Positions 17,225 to 26,413 of a stretch of DNA of 64,000 bases are shown piece by piece; within the stretch, counting starts at the first letter, position 1, and the number at the start of each line of letters is the position of its first letter. Made by a program: the position numbers and the translations under genes. A model generated the notes under the pieces. That model did no database searches. It saw nothing but the letters and a program-made list of their open reading frames with translations, and was not told the DNA's origin. Source of the DNA: CAVRQM01 sp963723455 (GTDB lineage Bacteria; Pseudomonadota; Alphaproteobacteria; Acetobacterales; Acetobacteraceae); assembly GCA_963723455.1 (NCBI GenBank), contig CAVRQM010000001.1, positions 124,001 to 188,000 of the forward strand, read 5' to 3'.

Positions 17225-17940
17225 CCATCCTCGCCCTGTTCCTGCTGGCCGCGGTGGCCCTGACCCCGCTGGCGCTGTCGCTGCGCCGCCCGCCCCCCGG
17301 GCGTGGGCGGCGGGAGGCGGCGCTGGCGCTGCACCGGGCACAGCTCGCCGAGTTGGAGCGGGACCGCGCCGAGGGACGCATCGGCCCGGTCGAGCACGCG
17401 ACCGCGCTGGTCGAGGTGCAGCGCCGACTGCTGGCCGCCGATGCGCTGCCCGAGGCGGCAGCGGAGTCCGGGGGTACGACGCCGCGCTGGCCGACCCTGG
17501 CGGCGCTGGCGATCGTGCCGCTGGCGGCGGCCGGCCTGTACCTGGTGAACGGCCACCCCAACCTGCCCGCCGCACCGCTGGAGGCGCGAATCCAGGCAGC
17601 GCATCAAACCGATCAGCTGGTCGCCATGCTGCGCCAACGCCTGGCGGTCCCCGGCCTGGACCCGGAGCGGGCGCGCGAGGGCTATGTGCTGCTGGGCAAT
17701 ACCGAGGACACCACCGGCGATCTGCCCGGCGCGGCCGCCGCCTGGCGCGAGGCGGTGCGGCTGCGGTTCGAGCCGGGGCTGGCGGCGTTGGCGGCGGAGG
17801 CGCAGACGCGGGTGAATGGCGGCAAGGTCAGCGCCGATTCCGCCGCCCTGTTCGCCCGCGCCCTGGCCGAGGGACCGAAGGATGCTCCGTGGCGCCCGGT
17901 CGCCGAGCAGCGGCTGCACCAGGCATCGGCCAAGAAGTAG
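17221..17940 (+). CDS. ccmI: Cytochrome c maturation protein CcmI
   Basis: A 239-residue apocytochrome chaperone subunit. A GTG start overlaps the ccmH stop. The first membrane helix (about 1-18) is followed by the charged CcmI linker LHRAQLAELERDRAEGRIG (about 38-56), a second helix (about 94-113) and a short TPR-like C-terminal region beginning near YVLLGNTEDTTGDLPGAA. This C-terminal TPR part is shorter than in E. coli CcmH-type fusions, as usual in alphaproteobacteria. The gene converges on the GH42 gene with only nine bases between stops. Confidence 0.9.
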   Translation: MTILALFLLAAVALTPLALSLRRPPPGRGRREAALALHRAQLAELERDRAEGRIGPVEHATALVEVQRRLLAADALPEAAAESGGTTPRWPTLAALAIVPLAAAGLYLVNGHPNLPAAPLEARIQAAHQTDQLVAMLRQRLAVPGLDPERAREGYVLLGNTEDTTGDLPGAAAAWREAVRLRFEPGLAALAAEAQTRVNGGKVSADSAALFARALAEGPKDAPWRPVAEQRLHQASAKK

Positions 17941-17949
17941 CTGCGCCGC

Positions 17950-19891
17950 TCACACCGGCGCGTCGATCCAGCAGGCCAGGTTGCGTGGAGCCACCACCGG
18001 GCCGCCCAGCAGATACGTGGCGGCAGCGTCCGGCGCGGTCCAGGGCGTGTCGCCGTAGTTGAACGCGAAGCGCAGCCGGCCGCGCCGCCGCAACCGGACG
18101 GAGGCGGGCAGATCCAGGCAGGCCAGCCCGGCCGCGTCAGCCGCGTGGCGCATGACCTGCGCCAGCAGCGCCGCATCCGGCCAGCCCGCGACGTAGATCG
18201 CACGCCCGTTCCGCAGCACGGCCGGAGCGCCGTCGTCGAAGCGCGCCAGGGCCTCGGCCTCGCCCTCGATCCATTCGCGCCAGCGCTCCATTGCGCCTTG
18301 GAACCCGCCCGCGACGGCATGGGCCAGGCCGGGGCGTAGCGAGGCCACCTGCGTCACCCGGATCGGCAGCAGGGCGGCGAGCGGGCCGGGCGGCAGCGTC
18401 GGCGGAATGGCGAAGTCGCGCGTCTTGGATCCCGAACGCGGGCCGATCAGCAGCACTGCGTCCGCCGCGCGCAGCGCCGCCGCAGCCGCGTCGTCCACGA
18501 TGGGCAAGCAGGGCGCCAGCACCAGCCGGTAGCCGGCCAGCGACGCGCCGGGCGGCACGAAATCCACGTCCAGGCCCAGGCGCCGCGTCGCCTCGTACCA
18601 GCGCAGGGTCAGCTCGAACAGGTCGAAATCCCGCCCCTGCGGCTGGATGCGCGTGACCCAGGACGCGGCGTAGTCGAACACGATCGCCACCGGCGCCGGG
18701 GCGGAGTGCGGCAATGCGCCAAGCAACTCCAGTTCTTCCGCAACCGCCGCCGCCGCCTCGCCGCCAGGCGAGCGGGCGCGGTCGGGGCGATGCAGCCCGG
18801 CATGCATCTGCTCTTGCGCGAACGGCGCCTGTCGCCAGCGGAAATAGCTGACCACCTCGGCCCCGTGCGCCAGCGCCTCCCAGGTCCAAAGGCGGACCAG
18901 GCCCGGCAGCGGCACCGGGTTCCAGGGCGCCCAGTTCACCGGCCCGGGCTGCTGCTCCATCACCCAGAACCGTCCGCGCCCGACCGACCGGTACAGGTCG
19001 TGATGGAACGCGGCGATGTCCGGGTGGCCGGTCTCGGCGAAGGCGGCGCGCTCGTCGGGCGTGCAGGGAAACTGCTCGGTGAAGCCCAGCGGGTAGGAAT
19101 CCCATGCGGCGAAGTCGAACGCCTCGCCGGCGCGCCAATGGTCGAAGTCGAAGAACCGGCCCATGTAGTTGTGCGTCACGAAGCGCCCCGGCGAATGGGC
19201 GCGCAGGATGTCGGCCTGCATCGCGCCATAGGCGGCGACCTGTTCGGAGGCGAAGCGCCAGTAGTCGAGCCGCGCCGCCGGATTGGTCTCGGTCACCGCG
19301 CCGGCGGGCAACGCGACCTCATCGAAGCTGCGCAGCTCCATCGACCAGAAGGCGTTGCCCCAGGCTTCGTTCAGCGCCCGCGCATCCTGGTAGCGGCGGC
19401 GCAGCCAGTCGCGGAAGGCGCGCAGATCCTCGGCACCGTACGACAGCACGGTGTCATGGCAGCCGAACTCGTTGTCCACCTGCCAGCCGGCCACCGCCGG
19501 ATGCGCACCGTAGCGCCCGGCCAGCGCGGTCACGATGCGCCGGCTCTGCCCCCACCACGCGCGCGAGGAGAAACGAGCTGTGCCGCCGCCCGCCGAAGCC
19601 GCGCGCGCGGCCCTGCGCATCGACCGGCAGGATGTCGGGATGGCGGTCGATCAGCCATTTCGGCGGCGTCGCGGTCGGCGTGCACAGCACCACGCGCAGC
19701 CCCGCCCCGCCCAGCACCGCGAGCGCGCGGTCAAGCCACGCGAAATCGAAGCTGTCCGGTTCCGGCTCCAGCCGCGACCAGGCGAACTCGCCGATGCGGA
19801 CATAGGTGATGCCCATGGCGCGCATCGCCGCGGCGTCGTCGCGCCAGGCATCCTCCGGCCAGTGTTCCGGGTAGTAGCAGACGCCGAGCAT
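17950..19891 (-). pseudogene. Beta-galactosidase, GH42, single-base frameshift
   Basis: GH42 enzymes release terminal beta-galactose in the cytoplasm. The N-terminus MLGVCYYPEHWPEDAW and GITYVRIGEFAWSRLEPE are diagnostic. The acid/base Glu lies in WQVDNEFG (about residue 141 after repair), and the nucleophile Glu is in FWVMEQQPGPVNW. An extra A (plus strand, run at 19571-19573) breaks the frame after RRHSSF. Dropping it joins both halves into 646 residues, normal for the family. It is the last gene of the minus-strand galactoside operon. A consensus error is likely, but true inactivation cannot be excluded. Confidence 0.9.
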
Positions 19892-19901
19892 GCAAAGTCC
19901 T

Positions 19902-20996
19902 TCAGTGAAGCAGGGAGCCGTTGAGCAGCGCGTGCCCGTCGGGATGGAACAGGTGGCACGCCTCGGAGGGGATGCCGAGTACGACAGCATCGCCGTGCCG
20001 CGCCGAAGCGAGCCCGTCCGCTGTCACCACGACCACATCGCCGCCCGGCACCTCGACGTGCAGGATCGTCTCGGACCCGAGATGCTCGGCCAGCTGCACC
20101 TGGCCTGGTATGCCGGCGCCGGCCTGCGCGAGCGTCATGTGTTCCGGCCGGATGCCCAGCAGCACGTCGCCGCGCGGCAGCGCCGCGCCGCGCGTCGGCA
20201 GGTCCAGCGACGCGCCGCCCGGCAGCCCCAGCCGCGCGACGCCGTTCTCCGCGCCGTCGATGCGTGTCCGGAAGATGTTCATCTTGGGCGAGCCGATGAA
20301 GCGCGCGACGAACAGATTGCCGGGCTTGTGGTACAGATCGAGCGGCGAGCCGACCTGTTCGATGCGCCCGGCCTGCAGCACCACGATCTTGTCGGCCATC
20401 GTCATCGCCTCGACCTGATCGTGCGTGACGTAGATCATGGTCGCGCCGAGCTGCTGATGCAGCTTCAGGATCTCGACGCGGGTCTGCAGGCGGAGTGCGG
20501 CGTCCAGATTGGACAGCGGTTCGTCGAACAGGAACACCGCCGGTTCGCGCACGATGGCCCGGCCGATCGCGACGCGCTGGCGCTGGCCGCCGGAGAGCTG
20601 CGAGGGGCGGCGATCGAGCAGCGGCCCCAATTCCAGCAGCTCCGCCGCCTGCTGCACGCGGCGCGCGATCTCTGCCTTCGGCGCGTTCGCCATGCGCAGG
20701 CCGAAGCTGATGTTTTCCGCAACCGTCATGTGCGGGTACAGCGCGTACGACTGGAACACCATCGCAATGCCGCGGTTGGCCGGCGGCACGCGCGTCATCT
20801 CGCGGCCGCCGATATGCAGATGCCCGTCGCTGATGTCCTCCAGCCCGGCGATCAGCCGCAGCAGCGTGGATTTGCCGCAGCCGGACGGGCCGACGAACAC
20901 GCAGAACTCGCCGCGCTCGACATCGAGGTTGATGCCCTTGATGATCTCCAGCGACCCGAACCGCTTGACCACGCCGCGCAGCGACACGTCGGACAT
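19902..20996 (-). CDS. Sugar ABC transporter ATPase, MalK/UgpC type
   Basis: A 364-residue cytoplasmic ATPase that powers carbohydrate import. It has Walker A GPSGCGKSTLL (about 37-47), Q-loop FQSYALYPHMTVAENI, signature LSGGQRQRVAIGRAI, Walker B FLFDEPLSNLDA and switch His THDQVEAMT. A C-terminal regulatory OB domain follows (GIRPEHMTL). It lies 10 bases upstream of GH42 and five downstream of the GH36 stop, so it belongs to one operon with the two permeases and binding protein. Confidence 0.95.
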   Translation of the reverse strand: MSDVSLRGVVKRFGSLEIIKGINLDVERGEFCVFVGPSGCGKSTLLRLIAGLEDISDGHLHIGGREMTRVPPANRGIAMVFQSYALYPHMTVAENISFGLRMANAPKAEIARRVQQAAELLELGPLLDRRPSQLSGGQRQRVAIGRAIVREPAVFLFDEPLSNLDAALRLQTRVEILKLHQQLGATMIYVTHDQVEAMTMADKIVVLQAGRIEQVGSPLDLYHKPGNLFVARFIGSPKMNIFRTRIDGAENGVARLGLPGGASLDLPTRGAALPRGDVLLGIRPEHMTLAQAGAGIPGQVQLAEHLGSETILHVEVPGGDVVVVTADGLASARHGDAVVLGIPSEACHLFHPDGHALLNGSLLH

Positions 20997-21000
20997 CGAC

Positions 21001-23139
21001 TCAGCCCTCCTCGCGCACGGCGTGCAGCACCAGCGCGGTTTCCGGTTGCAGCGGCGGCGGCACGAACCCGACGCTGCCCAGCAGGTCGCCCGCCAGCACG
21101 ATCCCGTCGCCGAACAGCCGGCGATGGGCGGACGAAACGCGCTGCGGCGGCAGTTGCGGCGCCGGCGCGGTCAGGCGGTAGCGCGTGGCCGCGGCCAGCC
21201 CGGGCAGGCGCAGCGGCGGCGGGACGGCGTGCAGCGGCGAGCTTTCCTGAGCCGCCAGGTACACGGCGCTACCCCGGTCGCGCGCCACCACGCCGCGCAG
21301 GCTGCGGCCGTCCTGCATCGCCACCCCGACATGCTCGCCGGCGTGTAGCAGCGGCCGCAATCGCTTGTGCAGGCTGATCCAGGCCGCCAGCTCGATCCGG
21401 TCATCCTCGGCGAGCGCCAGCGGGTCCAGCTCGACACCAAAATGGAACAGCATTGCCGCGGCGGCGCGGAACGCGAGCGTGTGCCGCCGCCCCGTCTGAT
21501 GGTTTGGCGAGGCCGAGACATGCGCACCCAGCACCTCCGACGGCAGCAGCCGCGACGCGCCGCGCTGGATCGCCAGCCGGTCCAGCGCGTCGGTGCAGTC
21601 GGATGTCCAAATCCGATGCGTGCGCGCCAGCATGCCCAGATCGGCGCGGCCGCCGCCCGAGGCGCAGGTCTCGATCTCCAGCGCCGGATGCAGGGAGCGC
21701 AGCCCGTCGATCAGCGCATGCACCGCCTGCACCTGCCGGCGATAGACAGCCTGCCCCCGCGCGTCGCCGGCGGCCACCAGCTCGCGGTTCATGTCCCACT
21801 TCAGGTACGCGATCGGCAGCGCGTCCAGCAACGCCGCGAGCGCCGAGTGAATAGCCGCGAACACCTCCGGGCGGGTCAAATCCAGCACGAGCTGGTGGCG
21901 CGCGGTCAGCACCGGCCGCCCGTGCACGCGTAACACGGCATCGGGGTGCGCGCGCAGGAAGTCACTGTCCGGGTTGGCCATCTCGGGTTCGACCCACAGG
22001 CCGAACTGCATCCCGAGCGACACGATCCGGCTGGCCAGCGGCGCCAGCCCGTTCGGGTATGTCTGTGGGTCGGCTGTCCAATCCCCCAGACCGGCGGTGT
22101 CGCCGCTGCGGCCGCGCATCCAGCCATCGTCGAGCACGAAACGCTCGATGCCGAGTTGCGCCGCCGCCTCGGCCTGCGCCATCAGGCGGCGCTCGTCGTG
22201 GTCGAAATACGTGCCCTCCCAGGTGTTCATTGTGACCGGGCGGGGCGGTGTCGCGCCGCCGCGCCAGGGCAGCACATGGGCGCGAATGCAGGCGTGGAAG
22301 GCGCGCGACAGTCCGGCCAGTCCGGCGTCGGACCACGCCGCGTAGGCGCAGGGTGTGTGCAGCGACTCGCCGGGACCAAGGATGGCCTCGCCGGGATGCA
22401 GCAGCTCGCCGGCCGTTACCAGCAGGCCGCCATCGGGCAAGCGCTCGGCAGTGATGCGGTGGTTGCCGCTGGCCCCGACATGCACGCCCCAGACCACGCC
22501 GGACCCTTCGTCGAACGCGGACTTGCCCGCGATCAGCAGCGGAAAGTGGTCGTGCGAGGTGCGACCGCGCCGGTTCTCGACAGCCAGCAGGCCGGACGGC
22601 AGCAGCGTCCGACGTTCGGCGAATTCGTGCCCCCAGCGCGCCCCGAAGGTCAGCAGCTCGACGGCGTCCGGCGGCAGCGCGATGGCGCCGGCCGAGAACT
22701 GCGCCACATCCAGCGCTCCCGGCCCGCGGTTGGTCAGGATTGCCTGGATGGTCAGCACGTCGCCATCCGGGCGCAGCGACAGGCGCAGCTCGAGCGCCAG
22801 CGAGGCCGGCTGATCGAAGGCGCGGACGCTGAGGCCGTGGTCCTCGGTGCGGATGTTGGCCACCACGAAGTCGGCGGTCCAGTCGCGGCCGGCGCGATGC
22901 GCGGCGAGCGCGGGGGCCAGGAAGAGGCCGGCACCCAGGGTCGGGAACAGCGTCGCGGCGGGAATGTCATGGTCCAGCGCGTTGGGCGGGATGGCGCGGT
23001 CGCGCAGCGTCGCAGCGTCCTCAGCCGCGATGCCGTCGGCCAGCCGCGCGCCCCAATGCACGATCTCGGGCATGTCCTGCCCGGCGCGTTGCAGCAGCAG
23101 CAGCGTGGTGCGCGCGCCGTCGAGACGGTGCAGCATCAT
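21001..23139 (-). CDS. Alpha-galactosidase, GH36
   Basis: A 712-residue GH36 alpha-galactosidase without a signal peptide, so probably cytoplasmic. Catalytic landmarks are RFVLDDGWMRGR, the nucleophile motif YLKWDMNRE and the acid/base segment CASGGGRADLG...RIWTSDCTDALDR. The beta-supersandwich N-terminal domain and C-terminal sheet domain are present. The ATG at 23139 overlaps the permease stop by four bases. Substrates could be raffinose- or melibiose-type alpha-galactosides, imported by the adjacent ABC system; the exact sugar is inferred. Confidence 0.95.
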   Translation of the reverse strand: MMLHRLDGARTTLLLLQRAGQDMPEIVHWGARLADGIAAEDAATLRDRAIPPNALDHDIPAATLFPTLGAGLFLAPALAAHRAGRDWTADFVVANIRTEDHGLSVRAFDQPASLALELRLSLRPDGDVLTIQAILTNRGPGALDVAQFSAGAIALPPDAVELLTFGARWGHEFAERRTLLPSGLLAVENRRGRTSHDHFPLLIAGKSAFDEGSGVVWGVHVGASGNHRITAERLPDGGLLVTAGELLHPGEAILGPGESLHTPCAYAAWSDAGLAGLSRAFHACIRAHVLPWRGGATPPRPVTMNTWEGTYFDHDERRLMAQAEAAAQLGIERFVLDDGWMRGRSGDTAGLGDWTADPQTYPNGLAPLASRIVSLGMQFGLWVEPEMANPDSDFLRAHPDAVLRVHGRPVLTARHQLVLDLTRPEVFAAIHSALAALLDALPIAYLKWDMNRELVAAGDARGQAVYRRQVQAVHALIDGLRSLHPALEIETCASGGGRADLGMLARTHRIWTSDCTDALDRLAIQRGASRLLPSEVLGAHVSASPNHQTGRRHTLAFRAAAAMLFHFGVELDPLALAEDDRIELAAWISLHKRLRPLLHAGEHVGVAMQDGRSLRGVVARDRGSAVYLAAQESSPLHAVPPPLRLPGLAAATRYRLTAPAPQLPPQRVSSAHRRLFGDGIVLAGDLLGSVGFVPPPLQPETALVLHAVREEG

Positions 23140-23990
23140 TCCTTGACCGCCCCCAGGGTCAGGCCGGCGATGAAGTGGCGCTGCATGATGAAGAAGATCA
23201 CCACCGACGGCGCGGCCGCAATCAGCGCGCCCGCGCTCATCAGCTGCCACGAGGCCAGCCACATTCCCGCCAGCGCCTGCAGCCCGGCGGTCACCGGGCG
23301 CGCGCTGTCGGACTGAACCAGCACCAGCGCCCAGAAGTAGTCATTCCAGATAAAAGTGAACTCAAGCACCGCCAGCGCCGCCAGCGCCGGGCGCATCAGC
23401 GGCAGGATGACGTGCCGGAAAATGCGGATTTCGGTCACGCCCTCGATGCGTGCGGATTCCACCAGCGCGTCCGGCAGCTCGCGGACGAAGTTGCGCATGA
23501 ACAGGGTGCAGAACCCGGTCTGGAACGCGATGTGAAAGATCACCAGCGCCCACACCGTGTCATAGAGCGGGATCACATGGATGAACAAGTTGCGCACCGG
23601 GATCATCAGCACCTGGAAGGGCACGAAATTGCCGGCGATGAAGATCGCGAACAGCGCGATGTTGCCGCGGAACCGGTAGCGGGCCAGCGCGAAGCCGGCC
23701 ATCGTTGAGACGGCCAGCGTGCCGGCCACCGCAGGCAAGGTGATGATGACGCTGTTCAGCAGATAGCGGCCCATCGGCGATGAGGTGAAGACCGCCGCGT
23801 AATTGTGCGCGATCTGCAGGTGCGTGGGCCAGCCCCAGTAGTCGCCGCGCGAAAGATCGTCCAGCGAGCGGGTCGAAGTGAGCGCGATGGCGAACAGCGG
23901 CAGCAGCCAGACCAGCAGGCTGATCGGCAGCGCCACGCGATACAGCGCATTGGCGCGCGGACCGAGCTTCTGGATAGGGGTTGGGAACAT
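23136..23990 (-). CDS. Carbohydrate ABC transporter permease, MalG type
   Basis: A 284-residue inner-membrane permease with six predicted helices. The cytoplasmic EAA loop that docks on the ATPase reads ESARIEGVTEIRIFRHVILPLMRPAL, seen as EGVTEIRIFRHVILPL. The start ATG follows a 67-base gap after the MalF-like stop. The gene ends in an ATGA overlap with GH36. It pairs with the MalF-like permease to form the translocation pore. Confidence 0.94.
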   Translation of the reverse strand: MFPTPIQKLGPRANALYRVALPISLLVWLLPLFAIALTSTRSLDDLSRGDYWGWPTHLQIAHNYAAVFTSSPMGRYLLNSVIITLPAVAGTLAVSTMAGFALARYRFRGNIALFAIFIAGNFVPFQVLMIPVRNLFIHVIPLYDTVWALVIFHIAFQTGFCTLFMRNFVRELPDALVESARIEGVTEIRIFRHVILPLMRPALAALAVLEFTFIWNDYFWALVLVQSDSARPVTAGLQALAGMWLASWQLMSAGALIAAAPSVVIFFIMQRHFIAGLTLGAVKE

Positions 23991-24057
23991 TACGGGCGGT
24001 CCCGGTCCCGGTGCCGCGTTGCGCCGCCCTGGCTGCCGTCATGGGAACGCGGAGATC

Positions 24058-24960
24058 TCACCGAACCCGCTCCCGCCGCAGCATCGAGACCAGGAAGAAT
24101 GCGATGTAGATGTCCATGATCAGGAACAGCACCGTCGCCACGGCAGCCCCGTAGCCGTAGCGGAACGACATGAACGTCTGCTCGTACATGTAATACGCCA
24201 GCACCGACGACGAATCGTACGGACCGCCCTTGGTCATGATCGAGACCAGGTCGAACGAGCGCAGCGCGCCGACCACGCAGACGACGATGGCAATGAATGT
24301 GGCCGGGCGCAGCTGCGGGATGATGACATGGCGCAGCAGTCGCCAGCCGGTCGCGCCATCGAGCCGCGCGGCCTCGATCAGCTCCCCATTTATGGCGGTC
24401 AGGCCGGTCAGGTACAGGATCATGCAATACGCCGTCTGCGGCCACAGCCCGGCCAGGATGATGCCGAACGTGGCCCAGCTCTCGTTGCCGAGGATATCCA
24501 CGCCGGGCAGCCCGACGGCGCGCAGGATGGTGTTCAGCAGCCCGAAATCCGCGTTGAGGAACCAGCCGAACACCAGCCCCACGACCACCTGGCTGATGAC
24601 GAACGGGAAGAAGAACAGCGACTTCACCAGCCGCATGCCGAAGATGGTCTGGTTCAGGAACAGCGCCAGCGCCAAGCCGAACACCGGCGCCAGCATGTAG
24701 GCAAACAGCCACCAGACATTGTTGACCAGGCTGGTCCAGAACACGTCGTCGCCGGCCAGCTCGACATAGTTCGCCAGGCCGATCCAGCGCATCGGCTTGA
24801 TGCCGTCCCAGTCGTGCAGGCTGATCCACACGCTGTCGGGGATCGGCCAGACCACGAAGATCGCGAACAGCAGGCAGGCGGGCGCCAGGAAAATGGCGGG
24901 CGCCAGCCGCATCTGGTGGCGCCGCCACCAGGTTTCCGGGATGGCCAGGGTTGCGGACAT
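24058..24960 (-). CDS. Sugar ABC transporter permease, MalF type
   Basis: A 300-residue permease with six predicted membrane helices and the EAA loop EAARLDGATGWRLLRHVIIP. The open frame extends 25 codons upstream, but that extension is the translation of an intergenic repeat (LPLPRGEG-like peptide). The ATG giving MSATLAIPETWWRRHQ is therefore preferred. It partners the MalG-type permease downstream. The gap to the binding protein gene is filled by the repeat. Confidence 0.94.
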   Translation of the reverse strand: MSATLAIPETWWRRHQMRLAPAIFLAPACLLFAIFVVWPIPDSVWISLHDWDGIKPMRWIGLANYVELAGDDVFWTSLVNNVWWLFAYMLAPVFGLALALFLNQTIFGMRLVKSLFFFPFVISQVVVGLVFGWFLNADFGLLNTILRAVGLPGVDILGNESWATFGIILAGLWPQTAYCMILYLTGLTAINGELIEAARLDGATGWRLLRHVIIPQLRPATFIAIVVCVVGALRSFDLVSIMTKGGPYDSSSVLAYYMYEQTFMSFRYGYGAAVATVLFLIMDIYIAFFLVSMLRRERVR

Positions 24961-24980
24961 GCGGTGGGTTTCCCGGAGCG

Positions 24981-25060
24981 GCCCCTCATCCCGGCCCTCT
25001 CCCCGAGGGAGAGGGAGGAGGACGCCCTGCCCCATTGGCAGAGGTTGGGTGAGGGGCCGG
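24981..25060. repeat. Intergenic palindromic repeat (CCCTCACCC/GGGAGAGGG type)
   Basis: About 80 bases with imperfect inverted ends (CCCCTCATCCCGGCC and GGTTGGGTGAGGGG) and an inner CTCTCCCCGAGGGAGAG hairpin. Related shorter copies lie at 47561-47594 and 59801-59833. It separates the binding-protein gene from the permeases and could trim or attenuate the transcript after the binding protein. This is a widespread type of proteobacterial REP/MITE-like unit. Confidence 0.7.
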
Positions 25061-25064
25061 CCTC

Positions 25065-26291
25065 TCAGTTGCTCGCGTAGATCCGCTTGCGCGCCCGCTC
25101 GATTGTGGCCAGCACGCTGTCGATGCGGTTCGGCTTGACCATGAACTCCTGGAACCCCTTCATCGCGATCGTCGCCAGGTCCTCGCTGGTGTCGCGGTCG
25201 ATGAACTGGGTCAGATGCGCGGCATTCTTCAGCAGCGTCTCGCCGTCCTTCAGGAAGCGATCGTCCGCGACCGTAGCGGTGTCATTGGCGGGAAGCTGCT
25301 TCTCGGTCGCGTTGATCTCGGCCTGGATGTCCGGGCGCATCATGAACTGCAGGAATTTTTTGGCGTCGGCAACGTTCTTGGCATGCGCTGGGATGTGGAT
25401 GCTCTCCATCGGCGCCTCCTCGTCGTCCTCGACGCCTGGAGTGACCACCGGGAACGCCACGAAATCCATGTTCGGCGCGACCTCGGGAGGGAAACCCTGG
25501 GTGATGAAGTTGCCGATCAGCATCATCGCGGCCTTGCCCTGATACAGCAGGCTTTGGCTCTCCTGCCAGGACAGGCTGGTGTGATTTTTCACGAAACACT
25601 GCTTGTCCAGCAACTGCTTCCAGTGCGCGAACACCGCCTTGACCTTCGGATCTTCCCAGCTGGCCTTGCCGTGCATCAGCTGCATGTGGAAGTCGTAACC
25701 GTTCAGCCGAAGATCGAGATAGTCGAACCAGCCGCCGGTCGGCCACAGATCCTTGGTCCCAATGTCGATCGGCTCGACACCCGCCGCCTTCAGCTTGTCG
25801 CAGGCCGCCAGCAGGTCGTCCCAGGTCTTGATGGGCTGCACGCCGGCCTTGGCGAAGATGTCCTTACGATAGTAGATGCCCCATTGATAGTAGCTGTACG
25901 GCACCCCGTATTGCTTGCCGTCCACAGTCACGGTGGACAGCACCTTGTCGGGGAACTGCTTCTTTTCGTCCGGGGTCCAGATGTCGCTGACATCCAGCAA
26001 CAGGCCCGGCTCCACGAATTGCTGCATCCGCGCGCCGGAATACCACAGCGCCACGTCCGGCGGCTCCGAGGTCAGCCAGTTGCGAATCGAGCTTTTGTAG
26101 CTCTCATGGTCATAGACGTTGAACTTCACGGTCACGCCCGGATTGGCGGCCTCGAACTTCTTGACCACATCCTCAAACGCGGCTTTCGGCGCGGGGTCGG
26201 ACGTGTCGCCGTTGAAGATCAGCGTGTCGGCGCGAGCGACGGCCGGCAACGCGACGGCGGCAGCGCATGCCAGCCGGACGAGTGCGTGCAT
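25065..26291 (-). CDS. Extracellular sugar-binding protein (family 1)
   Basis: A 408-residue periplasmic binding protein with a signal peptide (about 1-21, AVALPAVARA). It has the cluster-B fold pattern of MalE/UgpB-like proteins: FEAANPGVTVKFNVYDHESY, PDVALWYSGARM and PYSYYQWGIYYRKDIF. It is first in the minus-strand galactoside operon, with GGGAGGG before its ATG, and is divergent from the AraC regulator. The ligand is presumed to be a galactoside because GH36 and GH42 genes follow, but specificity cannot be read from sequence. Confidence 0.94.
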   Translation of the reverse strand: MHALVRLACAAAVALPAVARADTLIFNGDTSDPAPKAAFEDVVKKFEAANPGVTVKFNVYDHESYKSSIRNWLTSEPPDVALWYSGARMQQFVEPGLLLDVSDIWTPDEKKQFPDKVLSTVTVDGKQYGVPYSYYQWGIYYRKDIFAKAGVQPIKTWDDLLAACDKLKAAGVEPIDIGTKDLWPTGGWFDYLDLRLNGYDFHMQLMHGKASWEDPKVKAVFAHWKQLLDKQCFVKNHTSLSWQESQSLLYQGKAAMMLIGNFITQGFPPEVAPNMDFVAFPVVTPGVEDDEEAPMESIHIPAHAKNVADAKKFLQFMMRPDIQAEINATEKQLPANDTATVADDRFLKDGETLLKNAAHLTQFIDRDTSEDLATIAMKGFQEFMVKPNRIDSVLATIERARKRIYASN

Positions 26292-26413
26292 CCCTGTGAT
26301 CCCTCCCGGTTTCTTCGTTGCGGCGGAGTATGGCCGCGCGCGGCCCGGCTGTCGTCCGCATTTCCGCGAAGAACATCCTTGATCCTAAGAACACGATCGG
26401 CAACCCTCGCCCG

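Noticed and set aside
16766..17940. Alternative CcmH reading frame of 372 codons from 16944
   Set aside because: It is an Arg/Ala-rich out-of-frame shadow of ccmH and ccmI, both of which have clear motifs and coupled starts.
24058..25035. Longer MalF-like permease with a 25-residue leader
   Set aside because: The leader is the translation of an intergenic repeat; homologous sequence starts at the internal ATG at 24960.
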